Origin: Nocardiopsis sp. ATB16-24
GTDB lineage: Bacteria > Actinomycetota > Actinomycetes > Streptosporangiales > Streptosporangiaceae
Assembly (NCBI RefSeq): GCF_030271535.1
Contig: NZ_JASCXJ010000021.1
Coordinates: 35,274-99,273, forward strand
DNA length: 64,000 bases
Direction of reading: 5' to 3'
Below the pieces are notes generated by a model. That model was not told the origin of the DNA and did not search any database. It saw only the letters and a program-made list of their open reading frames with translations. The first letter of the stretch is position 1, and each line of letters starts with the position of its first letter. The translations under genes were made by a program, and so were the position numbers. Positions 8,493 through 17,431 of this stretch are shown one piece after another.

Positions 8493-9365
8493 TCAGCCGA
8501 AGCGACCGCTGATGTAGTCCTCGGTCCGCTTGTCGGAGGGATTGCTGAAGATCTTGGTGGTCTCGTCGAACTCGACCAGGCTGCCGTAGCGCCCACCCGC
8601 GTCGTCCACGCCGGCGGTGAAGAACGCCGTGCGATCGGAGACGCGCGCCGCCTGCTGCATGTTGTGGGTGACGATGACGATGGTGTACTCACTGGCGAGC
8701 TCGTACATCAGGTCCTCGATCTTGAGGGTGGCGATGGGGTCGAGCGCCGAGCACGGCTCGTCCATCAGGATCACCTCGGGGTCGACCGCGATGGTGCGCG
8801 CGATGCACAACCTCTGCTGCTGGCCGCCGGAGAGGGCGAAGGCGCTCTCCTTGAGCTTGTCCTTGACCTCGTCCCACAGGGCGGCCCTGGTCAGGGTCTC
8901 CTCGACCAGGTCGTCCATGTTGCCGCGCATGCCGTTGATCCTCGGCCCGTAGGCCACGTTGTCGTAGATCGACTTGGGGAAGGGGTTGGGCTTTTGGAAG
9001 ACCATGCCGATCCGACGGCGCACCTCGATGGGATCCACCTCCGGCGCGTACAGGTCCTCCCCGTGGTAGGTGACCCTGCCCTCGACACGGGCACCGGGGA
9101 TGAGGTCGTTCATCCGGTTGAGGGTGCGCAGGACGGTGCTCTTACCGCATCCCGAGGGACCGATCATCGCGGTGATCTGGCGCGGTCCCACCTTCAGTTC
9201 CACGTCACGTACGGCCTTGTTGGTTCCGTAGTAGATGGACAGGTCGGAGATGTCGAAGACGGGGGCGCCCAGGTCGGGGACCTCGCGGTCGTACCGGACG
9301 GTGTCGGGTGCGACGCCGCGACCGGTCTCGGTGCCGCGAGAGGAGGCGGTGCTGCTGACGGACAT
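8493..9365 (-). CDS. pstB: Phosphate ABC transporter ATPase PstB
   Basis: A 290-residue ABC ATPase energising PstC/PstA. Walker [10 protein letters not shown] is at about residue 72, the Q-loop at VFQKPNPFP, the signature at LSGGQQQR, Walker B plus catalytic Glu at [13 protein letters not shown], and the H-loop at VTHNMQQA. An N-terminal tail of about 35 residues is longer than usual. Unlike the common pstSCAB order, pstB here lies upstream of a regulator gene and pstS. Its own upstream region has a strong PHO-box-like direct repeat at 9448-9469, so it can be induced separately. Confidence 0.95.
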   Translation of the reverse strand: MSVSSTASSRGTETGRGVAPDTVRYDREVPDLGAPVFDISDLSIYYGTNKAVRDVELKVGPRQITAMIGPSGCGKSTVLRTLNRMNDLIPGARVEGRVTYHGEDLYAPEVDPIEVRRRIGMVFQKPNPFPKSIYDNVAYGPRINGMRGNMDDLVEETLTRAALWDEVKDKLKESAFALSGGQQQRLCIARTIAVDPEVILMDEPCSALDPIATLKIEDLMYELASEYTIVIVTHNMQQAARVSDRTAFFTAGVDDAGGRYGSLVEFDETTKIFSNPSDKRTEDYISGRFG

Positions 9366-9447
9366 GAGGCCACTTCCGGGTCGGACTGTGCGTGCGCGAA
9401 GAGGCGCGGCCGAAGCCGCGGAGCGCTGTCATGCCCATGTAAATATG

Positions 9448-9469
9448 CCTATGTGAAGCCCGGGTGAAG
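9448..9469 (-). promoter_or_regulatory. PHO box upstream of pstB
   Basis: On the minus strand two exact-length 11-base units lie back to back: CTTCACCCGGG (9459-9469) and CTTCACATAGG (9448-9458). This matches the Streptomyces PhoP operator, direct 11-base repeats with a GTTCACC core. An AT-rich -10-like CATATTTACA follows directly (about 9438-9447), 70-80 bases before the pstB start. Confidence 0.75.
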
Positions 9470-9583
9470 GAATCCCGTGGTCGAGGTGAACGTCCGTGGT
9501 GGACTCGACGAGTGATGTCCCCCGGACGTTGCGCACACGTCATCTTCCCGGGTGGACGCCCGAGCGCGTCACACCGGGAACGC

Positions 9584-9631
9584 CTCGCGCCCCGGACGCG
9601 TTCCGCCGTGGCGGAGCGTCCGGGGCGCGAG
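9584..9631. terminator. Long hairpin downstream of the thioredoxin gene
   Basis: CTCGCGCCCCGGACGC (9584-9599) pairs perfectly with 9616-9631, and inside it TCCGCC pairs with GGCGGA. It begins 22 bases after the thioredoxin stop on the minus strand. It can end thioredoxin transcription and insulate the pstB promoter. Confidence 0.6.
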
Positions 9632-9652
9632 CTGGGGTCTGTGCGCGGGCGT

Positions 9653-10027
9653 CTACTCCTGGGCGTTCCCGCTCTGTTCGGCCACCTTCTGGCGGACCTC
9701 GTCCATGTCCAGCTCCCGAGCCTGGGAGATCAGGCTCTCCAGGGCCTCGGGGGGCAACGCGCCCGGCTCGTTGTAGATGACGGTGCGATCGCGCACGATC
9801 ATCAGAGTCGGGATGGACTGGATCTTGAACTCGAAGGCGAGTTCACGCTGCGCCTCGGTGTCCACCTTGGCGTGCACGATGTCGGTGTGCTTCTCCGCGG
9901 AGGACTCGAACACCGGGGCGAACTGTCGGCAGGGACCGCACCAGTCCGCCCAGAAGTCGATGAGGACGAAGTCGTTGTCCTTCAACGTCTCCGCGAAGTT
10001 GTCCTTTGTGAGCTCGACCGTGGGCAC
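9653..10027 (-). CDS. trxA: Thioredoxin
   Basis: A 124-residue cytoplasmic thioredoxin carrying the redox motif WCGPC in FWADWCGPCRQFAPVFE at about residues 28-32, and the cis-Pro loop SIPTLMI. The start is GTG at 10027, preceded by AGGAG at ideal spacing; the open frame extends further upstream but without family similarity. The C-terminal tail of about 15 residues (after the fold, Asp/Glu/Gln-rich) is slightly longer than in E. coli TrxA. It is a single gene with its own terminator; no thioredoxin reductase is near. Confidence 0.92.
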   Translation of the reverse strand: MPTVELTKDNFAETLKDNDFVLIDFWADWCGPCRQFAPVFESSAEKHTDIVHAKVDTEAQRELAFEFKIQSIPTLMIVRDRTVIYNEPGALPPEALESLISQARELDMDEVRQKVAEQSGNAQE

Positions 10028-10326
10028 GTGGTCTCCTGTATCTGCTCGTCTGGGTTGGTGTCGACCGTCGGCCAACCGCCATCTCTGAGTGTTACAGCGG
10101 TCGTGCCCACTCGTTTGTTCCGCATGCCTCCCCAGCGCCATGGATCGCGTGGAAAGGGCGGCCCGCCTCCTCGGCTTCGACAGGTTTCGCCTACCTGTTC
10201 GGAAGGGAAAGCGGGAGTAGGGTCGAAGCAGGTCGATCGTGGTGGCCGGTGTTCCGGCCCGGCGGTGTCCGCGGCCGGCCGGGGGACGTGTACGGGGAGA
10301 TGTCCGAAGACCTGGGGGGTGGGCGA

Positions 10327-10689
10327 ATGTCCTCGAAGGAGAGGGGGGAGGACACGCGCGCGACCGACGAACCGGTCGACTACCGGTTCACCCTCGCCAA
10401 CGAGCGCACCTTCCTCGCCTGGGTCCGCACCGCACTGGCCCTTCTGGCCGGGGCGGTCGCGGTCCTTCATCTGCTCCCACTCGACTGGGACGAGGGCCCC
10501 CGTATGGTCGTCGGCCTTCTGCTGGCGCTGCTGGCCGGGGTCATCACCGTCTACGCTCCGCTGCGTTGGTACCAGGTACAGAAGATCATGAGCCGGGGCG
10601 GCCTACTGAAACTGAGCATGTTGCCACTGATCACGACGTTCGCCGTGGGGACGGTGTGCGTTCTGGTCCTGTTGGGCAACCTGCTGTGA
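10327..10689 (+). CDS. DUF202 family membrane protein (YidH-like)
   Basis: A 120-residue protein with a hydrophilic N-terminus and three membrane segments. The DUF202 signature RFTLANERTFLAWVRTALALLAGAVAV is at about 24-50 (quoted in pieces: FTLANERTFLAW, VRTALALLAG). The function of the family is unknown. ATG 10327 is preferred because it has a G-rich ribosome binding site about 7 bases upstream; ATG 10300 is an alternative. A second DUF202 gene follows 92 bases later, an arrangement common in actinomycetes. Confidence 0.85.
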   Translation: MSSKERGEDTRATDEPVDYRFTLANERTFLAWVRTALALLAGAVAVLHLLPLDWDEGPRMVVGLLLALLAGVITVYAPLRWYQVQKIMSRGGLLKLSMLPLITTFAVGTVCVLVLLGNLL

Positions 10690-10781
10690 GATCGTGCGGG
10701 ACCCGTGCGCGAACCGATCGGCACAGGACACGGGCACGGCGACGAGGATCCCGTCCCAGGACGGCTGGACTCGGAGGCGCG

Positions 10782-11156
10782 ATGACCACTCCCGTCGAGC
10801 GGAACGACCCGGGCATGCAGCCCGAACGCACCCTGCTCTCCTGGCAGCGCACCCTCATCCTGCTGGTCATCGTGGGGCTGTTGTTCTTCCGTGGTGAGTT
10901 GGTGCCCGGTGAAGGCGGCCCTCTGGAGGCGCCGCTCGTGATGCGCACGGTGACGATGGTCGCCGTGCTGGTGCTGACGGCGGTGCTGGGGCTGCACGTG
11001 TGGCTGAGGTGGCGTCACAACGGGCACGGTGTGAGAGCCCCCGACACCGGGGGGCCGCCGTCGTACGTGGCGCGCCCGTGGGCGATGCTGGCGCTGTGCG
11101 GCGGTGTCCTCGCCATGAGCTGCGTCCTGTTGGCGACGGTCCTCCTGGACCTGTGA
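10782..11156 (+). CDS. Second DUF202 family membrane protein
   Basis: A 124-residue protein with the family start PGMQPERTLLSWQRTLILLV and three membrane helices. It is shorter in its loops than the upstream copy and diverged from it, so this is an old pair rather than a recent duplication. The function is unknown; the pair may form a hetero-oligomer (inference). The ATG at 10782 follows a GGAGGCGCG ribosome binding site. The 246 bases downstream up to the epimerase gene hold nothing I recognise. Confidence 0.82.
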   Translation: MTTPVERNDPGMQPERTLLSWQRTLILLVIVGLLFFRGELVPGEGGPLEAPLVMRTVTMVAVLVLTAVLGLHVWLRWRHNGHGVRAPDTGGPPSYVARPWAMLALCGGVLAMSCVLLATVLLDL

Positions 11157-11402
11157 GCCTGGGGCCGACGGTCCGAAGGATCCTTCGTCACGGTGCGTCC
11201 CGCCTTCGCCCGCGCGGGGACGGACGTGTGCCCTCCGTGGGCCGTGACCGGGCGACCTCGGCGGACGGGCCCGGTGGGGTCGGTGCGGTGTCCTTCCACC
11301 CTGACGGGAAGGAGCACGTCCTCCGTCGCTCCTCGTTCACCTCTTGGGCGATCGTGGTGGCCGGCCGGGCGGAGTGTGCGCCCTGGCAGGCCATGGTCCA
11401 CT

Positions 11403-12386
11403 TCAGGCGGGCTCGGGAACCGACCCCGGGGCGTGACGGTGCTCGACGAGCGACCGGATGATGTCGTTGAGGTCGCGCTCGGGCCGGTATCCGATCAACT
11501 GCGCGGCCAGCGACGTGTCGGGGTAGCGGCGCTGCATGTCCTCATAGCCCTCGCCGTAGGCCTCCTCGTAGTCGATGAAGGTGATGGGACTCCGGGAGCC
11601 GGTCAACTCCACGACCCGGTCGGCGAGCCCCTTGATGGAGACCTCCTCATGGCCTCCGAGGTTGACGGCCTGGTTGTAGGCCTCGGAGGTCTCCAGCAGC
11701 GGCAGGAGAGCGGGCACCACGTCGAAGACCGAGCCGAAGCAGCGGCGCTGCGTGCCCGTGCCGTACACCGTGATGGGTTCGTCCGCCATCGCCTGGTCGA
11801 CGAAGCGGGGCACGACCATTCCGTAACGACCCGTCTGCCGAGGGCCGACGATGTTGAAGAACCGGGTGATCACGCACGGCACCCCGGATTCGACGCCGTG
11901 TACGTAGGCCACCAGTTCGTCCAGCCCCTTGGCCGCGGCGTAGGACCAGCGACTCGTGGTGGCCGGACCGTAGATGCGGTCGTCACTCTCCTTGAGGCCG
12001 TTGGCGTCGTTCTTGCCGTAGACCTCACTGGTGGAGGCGATCATGTAGGGCACCCGGTGGGCCGCGGCGGCCTCGACCACGTTCTCCGTTCCGTGGAGGT
12101 TGACACGCAGGGAGCGCAGCGGGTTGTCGACGATGTTGTACACACCGACGGCCGCCGCGAGGTGGAAGACGACGTCGGATCCCTTGATCAGGGAGTCGAC
12201 CAGTCCACGGTCGAGAACGTCTCCTTCCACGAAGCGGAAACCGGGCGCGCCCTGTGCGTGCACCAGGTTCTCCAGGGAACCGGTCGACAGATCGTCCAGA
12301 ACCGTGACCTGGTAGCCCAGGGCGACCAGGTGGTCGCACAGGTGCGAGCCGATGAAACCGGCTCCGCCGGTGACTACAGCCTTCAT
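11403..12386 (-). CDS. NAD-dependent epimerase/dehydratase (extended SDR)
   Basis: A 327-residue nucleotide-sugar epimerase-type enzyme. The N-terminus MKAVVTGGAGFIGSHL contains the TGxxGxxG NAD motif, and the active site shows Ser/Thr in STSEVYG and Tyr-x-x-x-Lys in WSYAAAKG at about 150-157. It is closest in pattern to UDP-glucose 4-epimerase or UDP-glucuronate decarboxylase relatives; the exact sugar is not readable. It is the last gene of a minus-strand group WbqC-like / PIG-L / epimerase, which with the divergent glycosyltransferase suggests a surface glycan. Confidence 0.85.
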   Translation of the reverse strand: MKAVVTGGAGFIGSHLCDHLVALGYQVTVLDDLSTGSLENLVHAQGAPGFRFVEGDVLDRGLVDSLIKGSDVVFHLAAAVGVYNIVDNPLRSLRVNLHGTENVVEAAAAHRVPYMIASTSEVYGKNDANGLKESDDRIYGPATTSRWSYAAAKGLDELVAYVHGVESGVPCVITRFFNIVGPRQTGRYGMVVPRFVDQAMADEPITVYGTGTQRRCFGSVFDVVPALLPLLETSEAYNQAVNLGGHEEVSIKGLADRVVELTGSRSPITFIDYEEAYGEGYEDMQRRYPDTSLAAQLIGYRPERDLNDIIRSLVEHRHAPGSVPEPA

Positions 12387-12491
12387 GGTTTCCCCTCCAC
12401 TTGGGTGTTCCTCGGTTGTCGTTGACGGGACGGTCCGTGGTCGGTCGGCACGCCCTCGAGCGAGGCGGTGACGTGCCGGGACACGTGTGGG

Positions 12492-13205
12492 TCAGGCCAG
12501 GCAGCGCAGGACATGGAAACCCTCTCCGAGCGCCACCCCGGCCTGCATGCCGCGCAGGAACGCCAGGCTGCGCAGGGTGGACTCGGAACGTGTGTGCGGG
12601 TGCTGGTGGCTCTGGGACCCGTACAGCCGCATGCCGTGGAGCTTGTCGACGATCTGTGTCTCGTCCAGCTCCACGATGAGGTTCGGTGGGCTCAGCGCCT
12701 CCTCGCGCCAGTGGTCGGCGGCCTCCTCGTAGGCCAGGACCAGTCGCGGGTGGTGGCGCAGCGCGGTGTTGGAGGGCCTCAGGGCCGTGTGCACGGCCTC
12801 GGCCACGGCCTGGTGGTCCTGGTTGTAGCTGAGACGATGCGGAGTGAACACCACGGTCGGGCGGAGTCGTTCGATCGACAGCGGGCTCTCACGTTCGATG
12901 AGCTGGACGAGGTCGACCCGCGGAACGGCGTCCAGACGCAGGTGGTACTGGTCACCAGGAAGGGCCATGTCCCAGTCGTCCCACCGGAAGTGGTCGGCGA
13001 CCTTCTTGATCTCCGCGTAGCGTTCCTCCGCGGTGGAGAAGCCCTTCGGCGACAGGTCGGCGGTGTCTCCGACGGTGAGGAACTGGACGAACACCTCTGC
13101 TCCCGCGGCCTTGGCCTTGCTCATGAGGCCGCCGCAGCCGAGCGTCTCGTCGTCGGGGTGGGGCGCGTAGACCAGGATCCGTTCCTGTGACCAGTCCGTC
13201 GTCAT
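12492..13205 (-). CDS. PIG-L (LmbE-like) deacetylase
   Basis: A 237-residue enzyme with the zinc motif APHPDDET at about residues 14-21 and a second histidine motif HRLSYNQDHQAV (family form HxxH, here NQDHQ) at about 121-132. The family removes acetyl groups from N-acetylglucosamine-containing lipids or glycosides, for example in mycothiol or glycan synthesis. It is not clearly MshB, because the context is a glycan cluster rather than a mycothiol gene pair. No signal peptide. It sits between the WbqC-like gene and the epimerase, about 100 bases from each. Confidence 0.85.
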   Translation of the reverse strand: MTTDWSQERILVYAPHPDDETLGCGGLMSKAKAAGAEVFVQFLTVGDTADLSPKGFSTAEERYAEIKKVADHFRWDDWDMALPGDQYHLRLDAVPRVDLVQLIERESPLSIERLRPTVVFTPHRLSYNQDHQAVAEAVHTALRPSNTALRHHPRLVLAYEEAADHWREEALSPPNLIVELDETQIVDKLHGMRLYGSQSHQHPHTRSESTLRSLAFLRGMQAGVALGEGFHVLRCLA

Positions 13206-13305
13206 GCTGGTTTTCGTCCTTTCATCAGAGAGTGACCAGGTGTTGCCCGAACTTTGGGCGTGACACGGCGCGCGGTGGCGCGGTGAGGTGGTCGACCCGT
13301 ACGGG

Positions 13306-14115
13306 TCAGCTCCGGGTTCTCGCCTGCCGGAGTATGTGCAGGGCCTCCGGTCCTGTGTTGAGAAGAAGGTCGATCGCCGACAGGCGGGGTACGAAGTCCT
13401 CCGGCTCGCGTGCGTGCTGCGGGTAGACCGGGTGACGGAACCGCTGCCACTGGACGTCTATCCCGTAGTGGTGCAGGGTCTCGGGCTCCAGATAGTCCTT
13501 GGCGCCGTCACCGGAGAGCATGGTGGTGGCTCCCGCCTTGGCGCAGATCTGGGCCAGGAGTTCGCTCTTGTGTCCAGGAAAGTCCCCCATCTCGCTGGCG
13601 AGCACCAGAGGCGTGTCGATCCCGAATCCCCGTATCAGCATGCGTGTGGTGGCGACGGCCAGGTCCGCGAGGTTCTCCCACTCCTTTTCGTACATATGGG
13701 CGATTTCTTCGCGGTAGTCCCTCCAGTATGGAGCCTTGCGGTAACAGTGTTCCGCAAGGGCCTTGTAGTGTCTGGACTTCCATTTTTGATTGTTATCAAC
13801 AACCTTGTCCCGTATGCGGTCGTCCCGGCTTCCCTGGGCGACCGGGACGGTGAGAAGGACGGGCTTTCCGCTCCCCGCGACGTAGTTTCTGTTCTGCCAT
13901 CCGCGGCGTTCGAACTGGACGTTGTCCAGGATGATGAAGAGGTCGCATCGGTCGATCTTGTCCAAAAGCCCCAACCAGGGAAGATAGTGGGGCTGATGTA
14001 GCGCAACGGTGACTCCGGAGGTCGCACCGCCTTTCGCGGCGGGACGATGCCTCTGCTCTTCCGCCCGCGGGTCACCAGCACGATCAGGCGAAGGTGAAGG
14101 CGGTGTGGCGCTCAC
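13306..14115 (-). CDS. WbqC-like family protein
   Basis: A 269-residue member of the WbqC-like family. The diagnostic start of the domain is VTVALHQPHYLPWLGLLDKI at about residue 35, followed by DLFIILDNVQFERRGWQNRN. The first 34 residues are hydrophilic and rich in Pro/Arg and may be partly non-native. WbqC genes are found in O-antigen and other surface-polysaccharide clusters; the reaction is not established. The gene heads the minus-strand cluster and is divergent from the processive glycosyltransferase, with a 271-base promoter region between (AT-richer than the surroundings). Confidence 0.85.
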   Translation of the reverse strand: MSATPPSPSPDRAGDPRAEEQRHRPAAKGGATSGVTVALHQPHYLPWLGLLDKIDRCDLFIILDNVQFERRGWQNRNYVAGSGKPVLLTVPVAQGSRDDRIRDKVVDNNQKWKSRHYKALAEHCYRKAPYWRDYREEIAHMYEKEWENLADLAVATTRMLIRGFGIDTPLVLASEMGDFPGHKSELLAQICAKAGATTMLSGDGAKDYLEPETLHHYGIDVQWQRFRHPVYPQHAREPEDFVPRLSAIDLLLNTGPEALHILRQARTRS

Positions 14116-14386
14116 GTCAGATGTTCTCCTTCTTCACACGGGTCACTTTGCATGGATTTTTCCGAGATCTAGACTGTTTGTGGTGAAGTGACTCCGACGC
14201 CACGCCACCGACCCCAAAATGCCTTCTTATGGGTACCACCTTCGACAAGCTCATGTATACGATTTCCGTGGCCTACATAGGACGCGAAGCCGGGTGAACC
14301 CAACGCCGTCACAAGGCGTCAACATAACACCGACTTTGTGATTAATGTCGGTCCGAAACTGATAACTTCGGAGGGGTACTAGCGCT

Positions 14387-15931
14387 GTGCGTACCGTTCG
14401 TTTCATCGGGGGCCTGCTGACAGGGCTGATCGCCCTGGCCCTGGCCGTCACGCTGTTCGTCTACTGGTTCGGCTTCGCGACGGACATGGCGGCGGTCTCT
14501 GGGCTGGGCACCCTCGGTTACCTGTTCCTGTGGTTGGCCTTCGGCGCCAACCTGTTGCTGTGGACCTTTGTCGGACTCCTACGCCTGGGAGACGACTCGG
14601 TACGCGCGATGGCCCGAAGATCCCGGCGTGACCGCGCCCTGGAGGAGAGCACGCCCCTACGCGTCCTGGTCGGTTCGGGCGGCGGGGGCACCGCCGTGGT
14701 CGAGTCGGACGAGGCCGAGCGTGGCGAGGAGGCGCGGGAGACCGCCGTCGAGGAGGGCTCCCCGCGGGCCCCGGAGGAGGACTCGGCCGGCGGTGGACCC
14801 GAGACCATCTCCCTGGCCGTCATCATCCCGGCGCACAACGAGGAACCGGTCATCAGCGGGGCCATCTCCTCGGCGATGAGCCTGTTCAACCGTTGGGACA
14901 TCTACGTGGTCTCGGACTCCTCCAAGGACTCCACCGCCGAGATCGCCGCGCGGAGCGGCGTGAACGTCCTCGAACTCCTCAACAACCGCGGCAAGGCGGG
15001 GGCGATCGAGGCCGTCATCGAGGAGTTCGAGCTGACCGACGACTACGACGGCGTGCTCATCCTGGACGCCGACACGGAGTTGGACGCCGGGTACGTGGAG
15101 GGGGCCCGGCGTCAACTGGCCGATCCCTCGGTGGCGGCCGTCGCGGGGTTCGTGGTCTCGGAGTGGAAGCCGCGCGAGCGGACGTTCGTGGGCCGGATGA
15201 TCTCGGCCTACCGTGACCGCCTGTACTTCATGCTCCAGTACCTCCTACGGTTCGGCCAGACCTGGCGGTACGCCAACGTGTCCTTCATCGTCCCCGGCTT
15301 CGCCAGCGTGTACCGCAGCCGAGCGCTGAAGGAGATCGACGTCAACCCCAAGGGGCTGGTGATCGAGGACTTCAACATGACCTTCGAGGTGCATCACAAG
15401 CGCCTCGGCAGGGTCTCGATGAACCCCGACACCAAGGCCTACAGCCAGGATCCCTTCACCCTCGGGGACTACTACAAGCAGGTCAGCCGATGGACCCTGG
15501 GCTTCTGGCAGACCGTGCGGCGCCACCGGATGTGGCCGAGCCTGTTCTGGGTGTTCCTGTCGCTGTACATCCTGGAGGTCGTGCTGGTCTCGTTGTTGCT
15601 GCTGGTGACCTCGGTGGTGGGGTTGTTCGTCCTCGCCGGAACGGTGGGCGGGGAGCCCGTGTTGAGTCTGCCGTTCTTCGGCGAGGTCTGGACCGCGGTC
15701 ACCGCCTTCCTGCCGCTGTTGGCCATCGGAATCGGGCTCTTCGTCCCCGACTACATGCTCACCTGTCTGATGGCGGCGATCCGGCGGCGTCCGTCCTACC
15801 TGCTCTACGGTCTGCTGTTCTTCCCGATCAGGTTGGTGGACGCCTACCTCACGCTGAGGATGATCCCCAAGGCGTGGACCACCGAGTCCGACGGTCGCTG
15901 GAGCAGCCCCGACAGGGGTTCGGCCAGGTGA
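14387..15931 (+). CDS. Membrane-bound processive glycosyltransferase, family 2
   Basis: A 514-residue GT2 enzyme. Two N-terminal membrane helices (about 5-30 and 40-65) precede a charged linker, then the GT-A domain: VIIPAHNEE at about 145, the metal-binding DADTE in ILDADTELDAGY, and the processive motif Q-x-x-R-W in KQVSRWTLGFW. Four hydrophobic segments close the protein. This layout fits poly-N-acetylglucosamine, cellulose or hyaluronan synthase relatives; the product is not predictable. The GTG start at 14387 has GGAGGGG about 11 bases upstream. The neighbouring epimerase and deacetylase could supply or modify its sugar. Confidence 0.88.
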   Translation: MRTVRFIGGLLTGLIALALAVTLFVYWFGFATDMAAVSGLGTLGYLFLWLAFGANLLLWTFVGLLRLGDDSVRAMARRSRRDRALEESTPLRVLVGSGGGGTAVVESDEAERGEEARETAVEEGSPRAPEEDSAGGGPETISLAVIIPAHNEEPVISGAISSAMSLFNRWDIYVVSDSSKDSTAEIAARSGVNVLELLNNRGKAGAIEAVIEEFELTDDYDGVLILDADTELDAGYVEGARRQLADPSVAAVAGFVVSEWKPRERTFVGRMISAYRDRLYFMLQYLLRFGQTWRYANVSFIVPGFASVYRSRALKEIDVNPKGLVIEDFNMTFEVHHKRLGRVSMNPDTKAYSQDPFTLGDYYKQVSRWTLGFWQTVRRHRMWPSLFWVFLSLYILEVVLVSLLLLVTSVVGLFVLAGTVGGEPVLSLPFFGEVWTAVTAFLPLLAIGIGLFVPDYMLTCLMAAIRRRPSYLLYGLLFFPIRLVDAYLTLRMIPKAWTTESDGRWSSPDRGSAR

Positions 15932-16081
15932 TCCCACCAGGAAGGATGTGAGATCGCTCCGTCCGGTCCACCCCGGGACTCCGAGGGGCAGGACAGCGCT
16001 TAGGCTGATTCTGCCCGCTCGGAGACGGCATGAGCGCACGCCGGGGCGGGGCGTAGTCGTTGGATGGGGTGTGGATCAGCC

Positions 16082-16480
16082 GTGGACAAAAGCCGTGTGT
16101 CGTTCGCGTTGTACCGGGTGCTCGCGTACGTGACCGGGATCTTCCTGCTGGGCCTGACCTTCGTGGCCATGCCCGCCAAGTACCTGGTGGGGGAGACCGC
16201 CCGCTTCTCCCTGGTCGACGCGCCACAGGGCATGGAGCACTGGTTCGGCCCCGAGTCCCCGCTCATGCTGTTCATCGCGATGCCGCACGGCTACGTCTAC
16301 ATGGTCTACGTGCTCGTGGTGCTGTGGGTGGCGCTGGACCGACGCTGGAGCGCCTCGCGCACGCTGGGCGTGGCGCTCGCCGGCACGATCCCGGTGCTCG
16401 GATTCGTGGTCGAGCACCGGATCGTCAAGTCGGAGCAGGAGAAGGACCGGGCGACTCAGGAACCCGCGACCGCCGGTTGA
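16082..16480 (+). CDS. DUF3817 membrane protein
   Basis: A 132-residue membrane protein with three helices and the DUF3817 pattern: ALYRVLAYVTGIFLLGLTFVA, then the HGYVYMVYVL segment. The family is conserved in actinomycetes and often lies near cytochrome oxidase or SURF1 genes; its function is unknown. I prefer the GTG at 16082 (VDKSRVSF) because the domain begins there; ATG 16064 is possible. The 3' end overlaps the convergent SURF1 gene by 25 bases (16456-16480). Confidence 0.8.
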   Translation: MDKSRVSFALYRVLAYVTGIFLLGLTFVAMPAKYLVGETARFSLVDAPQGMEHWFGPESPLMLFIAMPHGYVYMVYVLVVLWVALDRRWSASRTLGVALAGTIPVLGFVVEHRIVKSEQEKDRATQEPATAG

Positions 16481-17238
16481 TCCTCCGTCTCCCGTGCGTC
16501 CCCTTCCCTCCGGGAGCGGGCCTCCTTGACCTCCCGGCGCATCAGAAGGATCCAGAAGACCACGCCGGAGACGCCGAACATGGCCCACTGCACGGTGTAG
16601 CTGAGACTGCGCCAGTTGATCTTGAGGTCGACGGGAGGCTCGGGCGGTGGTACTGGCGTGAGCGACGCCGTGGCCGGATCCTGTTCGGGAAGGACGACGT
16701 ATCCCTCGTAGAGGGGGTGGTCCCACTCGTTGACCAGCACCGACGTGGCGATGCGCTCCACCTGGCCCTCCGGGGGTTCACCGGGCACGAGCGGACCGGA
16801 GTCCTGGGGAGGCAGCAGCCAGCCGGTGACGTCGACCTCGCCCTCGGGTGGTGGGGGGATCTCCCGACCCTCCTGCGCCCAACCCCGGTTCACGGTGACG
16901 GCGGCACCCTCGCCCGTGACCAGGGGGACGATGACGTCGTGGCCGCGCACGCCGTCGGGGTGACGAGGCACCAGGAGTTGGGCGTCGGCGTCATAGCGGC
17001 CGGTGACCTCGACGGCGTTGTTGGCGAAGGTGTCCGGGTGCATGTACTCGCCGGGTTCGAGCAGGTCCGAGAGCGGGACGGCTCCGGCGAGGTCCTCCAC
17101 CGGGTTGGTGATGACCTCCCGGTCGGGCTCGAAGGACCGGACGAACTGCCACGAGGTTCCGGCGACACAGACGACGGCGACGAGCACGGCGATCAGATGG
17201 ATGCCGAGCCACCGTGGGCTGAGGAGCGGTGATCTCAC
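16456..17238 (-). CDS. SURF1 family protein
   Basis: A 260-residue protein with two membrane helices framing an extracytoplasmic domain: the N-terminal helix at about 10-30 and the C-terminal helix near 205-225 (WAMFGVSGVVFWILLM). The family motifs TSWQFVRSFEPDRE-like start, VNRGWAQEG and INWRSLSYTVQWAMF are visible. SURF1 helps assemble haem a-containing cytochrome c oxidase. It is convergent and overlapping with DUF3817. The C-terminal tail is charged. Upstream (17239-17431) I see only a possible promoter. Confidence 0.85.
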   Translation of the reverse strand: MRSPLLSPRWLGIHLIAVLVAVVCVAGTSWQFVRSFEPDREVITNPVEDLAGAVPLSDLLEPGEYMHPDTFANNAVEVTGRYDADAQLLVPRHPDGVRGHDVIVPLVTGEGAAVTVNRGWAQEGREIPPPPEGEVDVTGWLLPPQDSGPLVPGEPPEGQVERIATSVLVNEWDHPLYEGYVVLPEQDPATASLTPVPPPEPPVDLKINWRSLSYTVQWAMFGVSGVVFWILLMRREVKEARSRREGDARETEDQPAVAGS

Positions 17239-17431
17239 GAGACCAGGCTAAGCGTGGTGGGCGGGTGCCCGCTCATGACCCCGGTTTGACGCTCACCGCA
17301 CACGCTTGGTACGGCGTCGAACAAGGAGTGAAGATCACTTTAAGTAGTTTCCCGTGACAGAGGGTTGTTCTTCGCTGGTGGGGTGGGTAGTGTCTCTATC
17401 AACACGGAACGACGGGTTCGATTCCGTGGCA

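Noticed and set aside
7611..9467. Very long plus-strand open frame across the regulator and pstB
   Set aside because: It is the antisense shadow of well-supported genes, with no domain similarity; long spurious frames are normal at this G+C.
17410..17431. GGTTCGATTCCG resembling a tRNA T-arm near the left attachment site
   Set aside because: The five-base T-stem does not pair, and no acceptor or anticodon arm can be drawn around it; the two six-C hairpins explain the locus better.
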